Below are positions 1 to 7,532 of a DNA stretch of 27,560 nt, in pieces. Both the position numbers and the translations under genes were made by a program. Source of the stretch: CAYLNH01 sp964384625. Lineage in GTDB: Bacteria; Verrucomicrobiota; Lentisphaeria; JABSQK01. The notes under the pieces were generated by a model that searched no databases, was not told where the DNA came from, and saw nothing but the letters and a program-made list of their open reading frames with translations. How positions within the stretch are numbered: the first letter of the stretch is position 1; the number at the start of each line of letters is the position of its first letter. The stretch spans positions 1 to 27,560 of the forward strand of contig CAYLNH010000067.1 of the NCBI GenBank assembly GCA_964384625.1, given 5' to 3'.

Positions 1-47
1 TTGGTATGTCTGCCCCGAATAATGCGACGTTATTTCCGCGCCGACCC

Positions 48-419
48 TTAGCTCGGTTGTGCCGTGTGCCACTGAACAAGCTCAATCATGTTGCCCGAGG
101 GGTCGCGCAGGAAGAAGCGCTTCGCGTTATACAGGGCAACCTTGGATTCTTCCAGCTCGATTCCTTTGGCGCTAAGGGACTGGCGCCATGCGTCGAGATC
201 CGCTACTTCCAGGGCGAAGTGATCACGGGTGCGCACCATCTCCATGTCCCGCTCCACAAGATGAAGTTGGCAGCCGCCGGGCAGGTCATACCAGACACTC
301 GTCTCGTTCGGCGCGCCTGCCGGGGATAACCCAAACACGTTCTTGTAGAACAGTTGGGCATTTGTCAGGTCGATCACGCTGAGCGCGATATGATGCAATT
401 TTCCAAGCTTTATAGTCAT
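48..419 (-). CDS. VOC-fold (glyoxalase/bleomycin-resistance-like) protein
   Basis: A 123-residue protein of single-subunit vicinal-oxygen-chelate (VOC) length. It shows two beta-alpha-beta-beta-beta halves: the N-terminal strand KLHHIALSVIDL, a FYKNVFGL helix, a mid-protein HFALEVADLDAW strand and a C-terminal FFLRDPSGNMIELVQ strand. The His in HHIAL, the His in DHFAL and the Glu in MIELV sit where VOC enzymes usually bind a metal. There is no signal peptide, so it should be cytoplasmic. The ATG at 419 has GGAG/AGGT-like bases 10-20 nt upstream. It is the last gene of a minus-strand operon, 52 bp after the DUF3604-like gene. The substrate is unknown; VOC members include lyases, dioxygenases, epimerases and resistance proteins, and context only suggests sugar or small-molecule metabolism. 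Confidence 0.85.
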   Translation of the reverse strand: MTIKLGKLHHIALSVIDLTNAQLFYKNVFGLSPAGAPNETSVWYDLPGGCQLHLVERDMEMVRTRDHFALEVADLDAWRQSLSAKGIELEESKVALYNAKRFFLRDPSGNMIELVQWHTAQPS

Positions 420-471
420 TCTCGAACACCTGCTCCAAGATCTTCGTCCAGATCGTTATCTGGAACCTCCT

Positions 472-2334
472 CTATCCGCCTAAATCGTCGTCTACATCCA
501 GAAAAACCGGACTGCCGATGACAATGCCGCCGTTGCGCTGAAGCGCACGGACGTAGACGTATTGCGATTTCTCCAGTGAGCCCAGGTCAACGCTCAGGTC
601 GACGTCCGGATCCGCATGGGATTGTTGCCAGACGACCTCGCCGTTGGCGATGATTTCGATGGTCTGAAGCGCATCTTCGGCTGACAGCCGGATCCGGGCG
701 CGCAGGTGCGCCCCGCGCGTAAGCGTCTGTTCATCGCCCATCAGCACGTCGTTGACCGTGAAACGCAGAATGGCGCGGGTGTCCCAGACGGCCCAGGTGT
801 TTCGACGCTGAAGTGCTGCGAATACATCGTTCCGCGTCACGCGCTCGGTCCAGATACCGGTGAGGATCACGCTCTTCTGCCTGTTGTTGGCGCCAATGCC
901 GGCTTCTGTATAATCCCACGCTCTGCCGGGCCAGCCCGCATGATTGTCCGTACCGCCGACAAACCCGATCCGGTAGCCCTTGGCCAGGAAATCCTGGGCC
1001 GATGCGCAATTATGCTGATGCCAGCCGCGCCACGCCTCTGAATAGTCGTTCCGCTCCTGCAGGCCGCGAACCTGCATGATCTCGAACAGGCGCATGGGCG
1101 GAATCGGGTCGAGGATCGGATACTGCACCCACATAGGGGTGTCGTCAGCGATGCGCCGCGTCTCGGACGTGGCGTTGGTGTGGTGGGGGATGGCGATAAC
1201 GTCCTTCAGGCCGGCGAGCTTGTCGTTGTTTGCCAGGGGACCGCCGCCGGTAATGCCGGCAGCTCCGCCGCAGATCACCGGGTGTTCGGGATCCAGGAAA
1301 TAGTAGTTCTGATGACCTTGGCGTGAGCCGTCCTCCCATCCGTAGAACGTGGCGAACTCGTCGTCCACGTTGACTGCGTCAAGTGCAGAAACGGTCCTCG
1401 TCCAACCGTCGCCTCTCGAGTTGTGATCGCCCGGCGCGGCGAAGTTCATATTGAGTTCGTCGCGAGCGCAGCGGAGGCTTTCCTCCAGGTCACGGTCGCC
1501 ATCTCCGGAAATGTTGGTGTGCCAATGGAATTCGCCGAAGGCCGGCATGCGGTCGCCGGACGTGCGCGGCCATACAGGGTTGCCCATTACACAAAGGTGT
1601 GCGCCCTGGCGGACCCCATTCGCAACGTTTTCTCCGGCGGCCAGCGTGTCCATGGGGATGCGGACCTCGGCACGCTCGATGCCGGCAGACGCAGACAGTT
1701 CGACGGCGGACGTTCCCGCCAGAACAAGCTTCTGTTCCATGCCGCACCAGGTCAACACGGCCTCCACCGGTTCGGTGAACTGCGAAGGATTGCCGAAACG
1801 GTCTTCGGGAACGATCAAGGTGCGGACCGTTTCCGCGGGACCGCCGGCCGGATGGGACAGTACGCTGAGGCGTTCAACAGGACCAGCAACGACCGGGACG
1901 ACACAGGTTGATTCCGCTTCGCGCTTGAAGCTCAGTTCGGCCTCATCCTGACCGATGCTGTTCGGCGGATGCGCCACCCAGATCTGGTACTTGCCGTCCA
2001 GGCCGGCGTAGATCGGCGGGAGCGCCCGCAGACGAAACACGACCCTGTCGCCGGGCTGCAGCGTGTATTGGAGCCGGGCGCGAAGAATGCAGTTCTGGCG
2101 GTTGCGCCATAGATCGGTTGCGGACGCATACGCCGGGCAACGCCAGATAACGTCCGCCCCGGTTACCTCGGTCTGGACGTAGCGCCAATAGCTCATGGAC
2201 CGCATCGTGCCGGCCCGCAGCTCAAACTGCGAGCCCGGGACAAGTTGATCCTCGGCCGTCCATTCCAGCGTGAACTCCTGCTGCTTGATGTGCGCGCAAT
2301 GAACCTGAGTTGCACCTGCGAGACGTAAACTCAT
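472..2334 (-). CDS. DUF3604/PHP-like metal-dependent hydrolase-type protein
   Basis: A 620-residue protein with no signal peptide. Roughly residues 1-255 look like beta-sandwich regions. From about residue 265 a PHP-like metal-binding domain begins: HWHT at 270-273, GDHN at 302-305, then an IPHHTN motif and GGTDNHAGWPGR further on. These His/Asp clusters follow the order seen in DUF3604/PHP-type phosphoesterase-like proteins. The C-terminal ~90 residues look like a small beta domain. The ATG at 2334 overlaps the stop of the upstream glycosidase in an ATGA (2331-2334), so the two are probably translationally coupled. DUF3604-like proteins are common beside polysaccharide-degradation genes, but their reaction is poorly defined. 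The family call is good; a specific function is not supported. Confidence 0.85.
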   Translation of the reverse strand: MSLRLAGATQVHCAHIKQQEFTLEWTAEDQLVPGSQFELRAGTMRSMSYWRYVQTEVTGADVIWRCPAYASATDLWRNRQNCILRARLQYTLQPGDRVVFRLRALPPIYAGLDGKYQIWVAHPPNSIGQDEAELSFKREAESTCVVPVVAGPVERLSVLSHPAGGPAETVRTLIVPEDRFGNPSQFTEPVEAVLTWCGMEQKLVLAGTSAVELSASAGIERAEVRIPMDTLAAGENVANGVRQGAHLCVMGNPVWPRTSGDRMPAFGEFHWHTNISGDGDRDLEESLRCARDELNMNFAAPGDHNSRGDGWTRTVSALDAVNVDDEFATFYGWEDGSRQGHQNYYFLDPEHPVICGGAAGITGGGPLANNDKLAGLKDVIAIPHHTNATSETRRIADDTPMWVQYPILDPIPPMRLFEIMQVRGLQERNDYSEAWRGWHQHNCASAQDFLAKGYRIGFVGGTDNHAGWPGRAWDYTEAGIGANNRQKSVILTGIWTERVTRNDVFAALQRRNTWAVWDTRAILRFTVNDVLMGDEQTLTRGAHLRARIRLSAEDALQTIEIIANGEVVWQQSHADPDVDLSVDLGSLEKSQYVYVRALQRNGGIVIGSPVFLDVDDDLGG

Positions 2335-4733
2335 TTTGTTTCCTCACGGAGCAGGGCGGCAATGGTCGTTGGTGCGTTTCCGGAGAGCTCAACCCGAATC
2401 GTTGCCGTGCAATGGTTCGGATCCCATTCAAACTCCTGATCCTTCCCGTCGACAGTGATCGCCGGACGCGAGGGCGTGTACAGCCGGACGGTCGTGCGGG
2501 AATGCCCGCTTAAGCTGAATTCGAGACTGTGTGTCCGGGATTGGATCTCGCCGACGGCGGCGTGTGACGCACTGAGGAGTATCGGCGATTCGGGTGGTGT
2601 CGAGCTGCGCACGATCTCCAGGATGTCGAAGTCGTTCAACGCACTGGGTAGCTTGAGCGTGCCGTCTACACGTGGACCGTCCACCCGCAGGCATTCGATG
2701 TAAGGCCCGGCGCCCGTCGTTTTGACGCTGAAGGATCGACGTCCCCACCGAAGTCCGGAGATACCCGTAGGCGGCAGGTCCGCCGGGCTTACGGTGATAC
2801 CGCCGGCGTCGACGCGGACGCCGACCAGGCTTTCGATAAGTCCGATGTACCAGGCCTTGGCGCCGGCCGTGAACCAGGATCCCGGCATGTCCGGATACGG
2901 CTCTTCGACCGCATCGTAGGCATGTGCCCCCTCCGGCACGTACCGGTATTTCATGCAATGTTCGACGCAGTCGAACCATCGGTCGGCGGCATCGGATCTT
3001 CCTGCGGCGCACAGGATGCGAAGCACCATGGCGTCAAAGAAACTCCACCAGCAGCCGAACTGAACGTTGCCGCCCCAGCAGCGGTCCCAACAGGGCAGGA
3101 TCAGATTGCCCATTTCCCGGGTCACCTGGTGTTGGTCGATGAATGCGGCAATCGCGTCCGTCGCCGCGGCGGCAACGATGTCGTGCTCAAATTGGTAGGC
3201 CCAGGTGTGCGCCCAGAGCGGGAAACAGCGACGGGCTTCCCCGCTCTCTGCGTCTACAGAGTCCACCAGTGTCCCGGTTTCCGCATCCTGGAAGATGCGG
3301 ACGAAGTTCTCTTCGATGCGCGATGCAGCGCTTCTGCAGCGCTTCGCGATCGCGTCGTTCATCATGCCGGCAAGATAGTCCATGCCGCACAGCGCGCCGT
3401 ACCAGAACCCCGTATTGAAGGTGGTCAGATCGTGACCGGTCTGGCCGACTTCTTCGGGCTTGTCCGGGAATAAGGCCCACTCTACGGGGATTCCGGTTTT
3501 CGGGTCCTCCAGATCCAGGATACGCGCGGCAATGGACTTGATCAGGGGGAAGACCTCCTCCACCAGTGCCTTGTCGCCGGTGAACGCAAAGTAATCGTAG
3601 ACCAGACTGATGAACATGCCCTGTGCCGGCCACGGCGTGCGGATGCCGATATTCATCTGGCGGTCAAAGCTGTGGATCAGCCCGTACTTCTCCGTTGCCC
3701 GGGCGGCATGCAGCCGGATCAGGTCTTTCACGAATTCGGTGTCGCCGGCATAGAGGTGGGCGCGGCCGTAGATCCAGCTATCCCAGCCCCAGACCCAGTA
3801 GTGTACGTCGCGGGCACGAATGGCGCCGGGAATGTCGTGCACTTTGGCCGCTTCCAGATAGGCAGGCGTCTGGTCGAACAGAAGCTGCAGGCCGGCGCGT
3901 GATGAGTCCAGGCGCGGAGATGTCGATTCAACGGCCGCAAAGCGGGTCACCTGTTCTTCCAGGTGTCGTTCCGGGGAGCTGAGGAAGTCCTTTGCCTTGC
4001 TGGTTGCAGCGGCCGGGTCATGATCGAGGGCGAGTACGAAATACAACGGGAATTCGGTCGTTGCGTTCTCGGTGAGCACCAGCTCGCGAAAGCCGCGCTG
4101 ATGGCGCAGGGACTGATTGCACGCGCTGACGATACAGGTGTGGACTTCTTCCAGACCGTCTCCCGTTGACTCATGTTCCACCGCATGGGCGATCTGGTGT
4201 ACGGGCCGTTTGCTCTTATTATTATCGTGATGCTCTTCGATATCGATCAGGATCTCGCCGCCATCGCATTGGCTGACAGGGAGCAATTTCCGCTTTCCCT
4301 TGTTCCAGTGGGTAAGGGACTTACGATTCAGGCTCCAGCCGGCGCGCACGGGCTTTTCCAGGGGCTGCAACGCGGTGATGGCGACGGCAATGCAGTCGGG
4401 CAGCAGGAAGAATCGTTGCTCAAACTCCGTTGCGAGCCCCGGGATGCGGAAGCGGTTGACAAAGCCGAACGGGTACACCCGGGTCTGCATGGCTTTAATC
4501 GGATAGCGCCGGTGATCCACCTCGACAAAAAACTTGAAGAGCCCGTCATGCGGATGCGATCCGTCCCGGAAGAAGAAGGTATTCTCCGTGCGCGGACCGT
4601 ACCACTGCAGTTTCTGGATGCCTTCGTTGTGGTGAACCACCGCCAGGCGATCGTAGCAGAAGGCCTCGCAACCACCGGGAAAACCGGTTTCGTTGCGGAT
4701 GCCGTGCAGCCGCTGAGACGCCGCAATATTCAT
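2331..4733 (-). CDS. Six-hairpin (alpha/alpha)6-barrel glycoside hydrolase-like protein
   Basis: An 800-residue protein without a signal peptide. The first ~270 residues look like a beta-sandwich domain. Roughly residues 290-640 have the repeated-helix pattern of (alpha/alpha)6-barrel glycosidases, with aromatic and acidic landmarks such as VWGWDSWIYGRAHLY, RTPWPAQGMFISLVYDYF and TFNTGFWYGALCGMDYLAG. A C-terminal beta domain follows (about 660-800). This layout recalls amylo-alpha-1,6-glucosidase, GH63/GH15 and GH78-like enzymes, but I could not assign a GH family or catalytic pair. The ATG at 4733 has a GGAGA about 10 nt upstream. It is first in a minus-strand operon and has a palindromic operator 71 bp upstream of its start (4805-4816), suggesting LacI-type control shared with the opposite operon. 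Probably cytoplasmic, acting on imported oligosaccharides. Confidence 0.85.
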   Translation of the reverse strand: MNIAASQRLHGIRNETGFPGGCEAFCYDRLAVVHHNEGIQKLQWYGPRTENTFFFRDGSHPHDGLFKFFVEVDHRRYPIKAMQTRVYPFGFVNRFRIPGLATEFEQRFFLLPDCIAVAITALQPLEKPVRAGWSLNRKSLTHWNKGKRKLLPVSQCDGGEILIDIEEHHDNNKSKRPVHQIAHAVEHESTGDGLEEVHTCIVSACNQSLRHQRGFRELVLTENATTEFPLYFVLALDHDPAAATSKAKDFLSSPERHLEEQVTRFAAVESTSPRLDSSRAGLQLLFDQTPAYLEAAKVHDIPGAIRARDVHYWVWGWDSWIYGRAHLYAGDTEFVKDLIRLHAARATEKYGLIHSFDRQMNIGIRTPWPAQGMFISLVYDYFAFTGDKALVEEVFPLIKSIAARILDLEDPKTGIPVEWALFPDKPEEVGQTGHDLTTFNTGFWYGALCGMDYLAGMMNDAIAKRCRSAASRIEENFVRIFQDAETGTLVDSVDAESGEARRCFPLWAHTWAYQFEHDIVAAAATDAIAAFIDQHQVTREMGNLILPCWDRCWGGNVQFGCWWSFFDAMVLRILCAAGRSDAADRWFDCVEHCMKYRYVPEGAHAYDAVEEPYPDMPGSWFTAGAKAWYIGLIESLVGVRVDAGGITVSPADLPPTGISGLRWGRRSFSVKTTGAGPYIECLRVDGPRVDGTLKLPSALNDFDILEIVRSSTPPESPILLSASHAAVGEIQSRTHSLEFSLSGHSRTTVRLYTPSRPAITVDGKDQEFEWDPNHCTATIRVELSGNAPTTIAALLREETK

Positions 4734-4804
4734 CTTTCATTCTCCGCTGCTCTGCCCGAGGATCTTATCGCCGCAACGGCCGGGCGGGGTTGTAGAGCAA
4801 TCGA

Positions 4805-4816
4805 TATAACGTTATA
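4805..4816. promoter_or_regulatory. Palindromic operator (TATAACGTTATA), upstream of minus-strand operon
   Basis: A perfect 12-bp palindrome, TATAACGTTATA, within the 16-bp context GATATAACGTTATACC. It is one of five closely related sites in this window. The central CG is typical of LacI-family operators, and a LacI-family gene in the window carries two copies at its own promoter. It lies 71 bp upstream of the glycosidase ATG. That the LacI protein binds here is inference. Confidence 0.65.
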
Positions 4817-4915
4817 CCGAAAAGATTCGGCGTCAAGCTGCAAGGCTGAGAAGCGGCAGAAAACATTAGCGATCAGGAATGAAACCGGCAAACCAGTAAG
4901 CTCAACCTCACGAGC

Positions 4916-4941
4916 GCCGGCCTGAGGCCCCGAGGGCCGGC
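4916..4941. other. GC-rich inverted repeat
   Basis: GCCGGCC (4916-4922) and GGCCGGC (4935-4941) form a perfect 7-bp stem around a 12-nt loop. No T-run follows on either strand, so it is not a convincing intrinsic terminator. Its position between divergent operons leaves its role open. Confidence 0.4.
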
Positions 4942-5096
4942 ATTGACAGAGTACCCAGAGTGAGCCCCCGAACGACCTGGTCTGCCCGGTCTGGTGAGCC
5001 TGACATGCGGGGTTGCGGGCCCCGGGTCTTGGTTGATCCTGGAACACAGGCCTGCAGGGCCGAATTGCTGCCTCACGCGAGCCTGAGCTTAACGGC

Positions 5097-5126
5097 TTGA
5101 AACGGGAGAGTATAACCTTATATAAG
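5097..5126 (+). promoter_or_regulatory. Candidate sigma70 promoter overlapping the operator
   Basis: TTGAAA at 5097-5102 and TATAAG at 5121-5126 are separated by 18 bp; each matches the sigma70 consensus at five of six positions. The palindromic operator at 5111-5122 covers the spacer and the start of the -10 box, an arrangement expected for repression by steric exclusion. It points toward the prepilin/glycosidase operon. Confidence 0.45.
5111..5122. promoter_or_regulatory. Palindromic operator variant (TATAACCTTATA)
   Basis: TATAACCTTATA differs from the perfect palindrome TATAACGTTATA only at one central base and is identical to the core at 23476-23487. It overlaps the -10 region of the candidate promoter at 5097-5126 and lies upstream of the prepilin/GH63-like/sialidase-like/beta-helix operon. 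Confidence 0.6.
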
Positions 5127-5160
5127 TCGCCACGGACTGGGAATATCCTTGGAGATGCTC

Positions 5161-5188
5161 TTGACAAGACAACAGGGCGCCGTATGCT
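5161..5188 (+). promoter_or_regulatory. Candidate sigma70 promoter of the prepilin/glycosidase operon
   Basis: A consensus TTGACA (5161-5166) is followed after 16 bp by TATGCT (5183-5188). Transcription would start near 5195, giving a leader of about 190 nt before the ATG at 5384. The block TATGACATAGGTCAAAG (5188-5204) directly downstream is nearly repeated, at the same distance from a TTGACA, in front of the GntR gene. Confidence 0.5.
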
Positions 5189-5206
5189 ATGACATAGGTC
5201 AAAGCA

Positions 5207-5247
5207 CCGGACGGTTCGGTCCGGCCCGACCGGTGCCCGGGCCGGAC
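5207..5247 (+). promoter_or_regulatory. Leader with two mutually exclusive hairpins
   Basis: CCGGAC (5207-5212) can pair with GTCCGG (5219-5224) over a 6-nt loop. Alternatively GTCCGGCCCG (5219-5228) pairs perfectly with CGGGCCGGAC (5238-5247) over a 9-nt loop. The two stems share 5219-5224 and cannot coexist. They fall in the predicted 5' leader of the prepilin operon. The longer stem is much stronger, so it could simply be a stable leader hairpin; no known riboswitch was recognised. Confidence 0.4.
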
Positions 5248-5383
5248 GCCCAGACGGCCCGTGAGCCACGAATCAAATGGAATCGGCGACGGCGTGAGGC
5301 GCCCGCCGCGTCAGACAAATGGCCAACTGACAAACCGGGCCGCGGCGGCCGGTGAGCGAAAATCCCACCAGGAGGAAGACCTC

Positions 5384-6262
5384 ATGATTGCCCCGACAAC
5401 CAGGAACAGGACCTGGAGAGGCCGGGTCAAAGAGCCGGGTTCCGCAGTTTGCCGCAGCGCTCGGTTCACGCTCATAGAGCTGTTGATTGTGATCAGTGTG
5501 ATCACAATCCTTGCCGCCCTGCTTCTTCCCACGCTCTCGCGTGCGAAGGAGGCGGCCAGACGTGTGCTGTGCCTGAGCAATCAGCGTCAGGTGAATTTGG
5601 CGATTCTCTTGTACGCGTCCAATAACAACGGCATCATGTCGCCGATCAACCCGCCGCCGCCGCCGCCCCCCGCCAGCCGCAACGGGTACTACCCCAACAT
5701 GCCCTACAGCTGGGACGGGGCGACTCTAGTTGACCGGCTGATCGACGATTACAGTACGGCTCCTGAAGTCTTGACCTGCGTCAGTACCACCACGTTCAAC
5801 CCCGCGGCAAACAACGGGAAACTAGTGGAAGGCAGCGGTACTCATCAAGGGGATTACATTCTGAATTTCATGTATCTGCCCGGCTTGGGCGACCCGCAGA
5901 TCAACCCGAGCGGGTTCTTGGGGAAATGGTATGATACTACTCCTTCCGCGCCCTTGCTGCGGGTCGTGAAAAACCGGACTCCGGACGAACGGGTCAACCT
6001 GGCGGATATGAATTTCCTGCACATGAGCGATGGTGTGCTGTATTCCAATCACAACAACAGAAGGGCAGAGGCAATGCTGCCGGATGTCTACGTGGTCCCG
6101 CCGGCGGTGGAATTCATCGAAGGCGGCAATCGCGTCTTCCTTGATGGTCACGGCGAGTGGGCTGGCCCCGACACGATGGGCAAAGACTTCGGCAAAGCCG
6201 GCCCGACGGTTGCCGACAGTCACTACAGCCACTGGAATGACATCCGCCCCTATTGGTGGTAG
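5384..6262 (+). CDS. Prepilin-type N-terminal cleavage/methylation domain protein (pseudopilin-like)
   Basis: A 292-residue protein. After a basic 28-residue leader comes RFTLIELLIVISVITILAAL, a type IV prepilin/pseudopilin signal with the +5 Glu and a hydrophobic helix, so it should be cut by a prepilin peptidase and anchored in the inner membrane. The helix continues as LSRAKEAARRVLCLSNQRQV. A globular domain of about 230 residues follows, including seven consecutive prolines, an FLDGHGEWAGPDTM motif and the C-terminus RPYWW. The same DGHGEW and RPYWW occur in the prepilin gene at 12169. The ATG at 5384 is chosen because of the strong AGGAGGA just upstream; an earlier in-frame start would add 41 residues with no prepilin character. 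It is first in an operon with a GH63-like glycosidase 10 bp downstream. Its job (secretion system minor pilin, surface fibre or substrate binder) is unknown. Confidence 0.9.
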   Translation: MIAPTTRNRTWRGRVKEPGSAVCRSARFTLIELLIVISVITILAALLLPTLSRAKEAARRVLCLSNQRQVNLAILLYASNNNGIMSPINPPPPPPPASRNGYYPNMPYSWDGATLVDRLIDDYSTAPEVLTCVSTTTFNPAANNGKLVEGSGTHQGDYILNFMYLPGLGDPQINPSGFLGKWYDTTPSAPLLRVVKNRTPDERVNLADMNFLHMSDGVLYSNHNNRRAEAMLPDVYVVPPAVEFIEGGNRVFLDGHGEWAGPDTMGKDFGKAGPTVADSHYSHWNDIRPYWW

Positions 6263-6272
6263 AGGACACAAC

Positions 6273-7520
6273 ATGAACAGTCAAGCACCCCGTTATCCTG
6301 GATTAGACCAGCTCCGAACCCAGGCGTCGACGGTGGGCAAAGAGGCCTGGCGCAAGATGCTGCTGCATGTGGCTGAATTGCATGAAGCATCCATCCTGCC
6401 GCCGGCCGGCCCGCTGCCGCACCCCTTTGAACAGATCGGCCCCGGATATCACTTCCGCGCCTTTGGCCACTGGGATATCGGGCATGCCGTTCTCGATACC
6501 ATGCGGGCGGAACCGGATTACGCCCGCCGCCAGCTGCTGAACTATTTCAGCACACAACTGGACAGCGGCATCTTCCCCGGGGTCATCTGGCTGGGCCGGG
6601 AACGCCTGGGCGATTTCGATCCCCGCTGGGACGCCAACGTGACCCATCCGCCGGTATGGGTTGCCGTGGTGCAGGAGTACCTTGACCGCCATGCGGACGA
6701 GGAGCTGCTGTCAGCGGCCTTGTCTGCTGCATCGCGTCAGATCCGCTGGTTTGAGACGCACCGCAGGTGTGAAGGTGAGGGGTTCTGGTATCGGGACATC
6801 CTGGATAACCGGTGGGAGAGCGGCATCGATCAGGGCATACGCTTTCTGACGACCAGGAATGATCCCGCCGCTTGCGTGGACGCCACAAGCCACGTCGCCC
6901 AGCTTTACGCCCAAGCCGCGGCGTGGGCCGGGAAGATGGGCCGGCCGGCGGCGGCGTTTGTCAACCGGGCCGAAGATCTCAGGGCCTTCATCTGTGATCG
7001 GCTTTTTGACGCGGAGACCGGCTTCTTTCACGATGCCTGGAGTGTCGGTAATCCGGCCGAGCGGCCCATGGCTTTTGAGGGAGTGTGGCCGGTCATCACG
7101 GGCATGGCCACACCGGCCCAGGCGGAACAGGTCATTGACGGCAGCATCCTGAACCCGTCACGCTTCTTCGCCACGCATCCTGTCGCCACCGTGGGCCTGG
7201 ATGATCCCAGGTTCGAGCTGCGCATGTGGCGCGGGCCGGCATGGAACAGCATGACCCTGTGGACCGCCCGTGGCTGCGCCCGATACGGGCGCCGGGATGC
7301 CGCCGCCGGATTGCTGGAGCGGGCTCTGGACGACTCCGCCCGGCAGTTCGCGCGTACCGGCAAGATCTGGGAGTTCTACCATCCCCTGGGCGGCAAGCCC
7401 GAAGACTGCTCGCGCAAGCTGGGCACCGACCAACCCGGCCCCTGTACAGACTACCTGGGGCATAATCCGTTGATTGCCATGGCACAGATGTATGCCGACA
7501 TCAACGCAGATGCAGGATAG
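6273..7520 (+). CDS. GH63/GH37-like (alpha/alpha)6 glycoside hydrolase
   Basis: A 415-residue protein without a signal peptide, matching a bare (alpha/alpha)6-barrel catalytic domain. HWDIGHAVLDTM near residue 70 resembles the Trp-Asp motif that opens the active site of GH63/GH37 enzymes. RWESGIDQG places E182-S-G-I-D186 where GH37 trehalases and GH63 enzymes have ESG(W/M)D, whose Asp is the general acid. WRGPAWNSMTLWTARGCARYG from residue 319 matches the family's W-R-G-P-x-W signature. It therefore probably hydrolyses an alpha-linked glucoside or related oligosaccharide in the cytoplasm; the exact substrate is unknown. It starts 10 bp after the prepilin gene stops and ends 12 bp before the next gene, so it is clearly in the operon. 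Confidence 0.88.
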   Translation: MNSQAPRYPGLDQLRTQASTVGKEAWRKMLLHVAELHEASILPPAGPLPHPFEQIGPGYHFRAFGHWDIGHAVLDTMRAEPDYARRQLLNYFSTQLDSGIFPGVIWLGRERLGDFDPRWDANVTHPPVWVAVVQEYLDRHADEELLSAALSAASRQIRWFETHRRCEGEGFWYRDILDNRWESGIDQGIRFLTTRNDPAACVDATSHVAQLYAQAAAWAGKMGRPAAAFVNRAEDLRAFICDRLFDAETGFFHDAWSVGNPAERPMAFEGVWPVITGMATPAQAEQVIDGSILNPSRFFATHPVATVGLDDPRFELRMWRGPAWNSMTLWTARGCARYGRRDAAAGLLERALDDSARQFARTGKIWEFYHPLGGKPEDCSRKLGTDQPGPCTDYLGHNPLIAMAQMYADINADAG

Positions 7521-7532
7521 AGAAGAGAGAAC

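Larger units (their letters stand above)
4734..5383. other. Divergent intergenic control region
   Basis: This 650-bp stretch between the minus-strand glycosidase operon and the plus-strand prepilin operon has no convincing gene. It holds two palindromic operator-like sites (4805-4816 and 5111-5122), a TTGAAA/TATAAG promoter overlapping the second site, a TTGACA/TATGCT promoter at 5161-5188, a GC-rich hairpin at 4916-4941 and the hairpin-rich leader of the prepilin operon (5207-5247). Open frames crossing it lack recognisable protein features. Confidence 0.8.

Noticed and set aside
4730..5269. Minus-strand open frame of ~179 residues in the divergent intergenic region
   Set aside because: Its sequence is rich in Arg/Pro/Ser, has no recognisable domain, and overlaps clear operators, promoters and hairpins.
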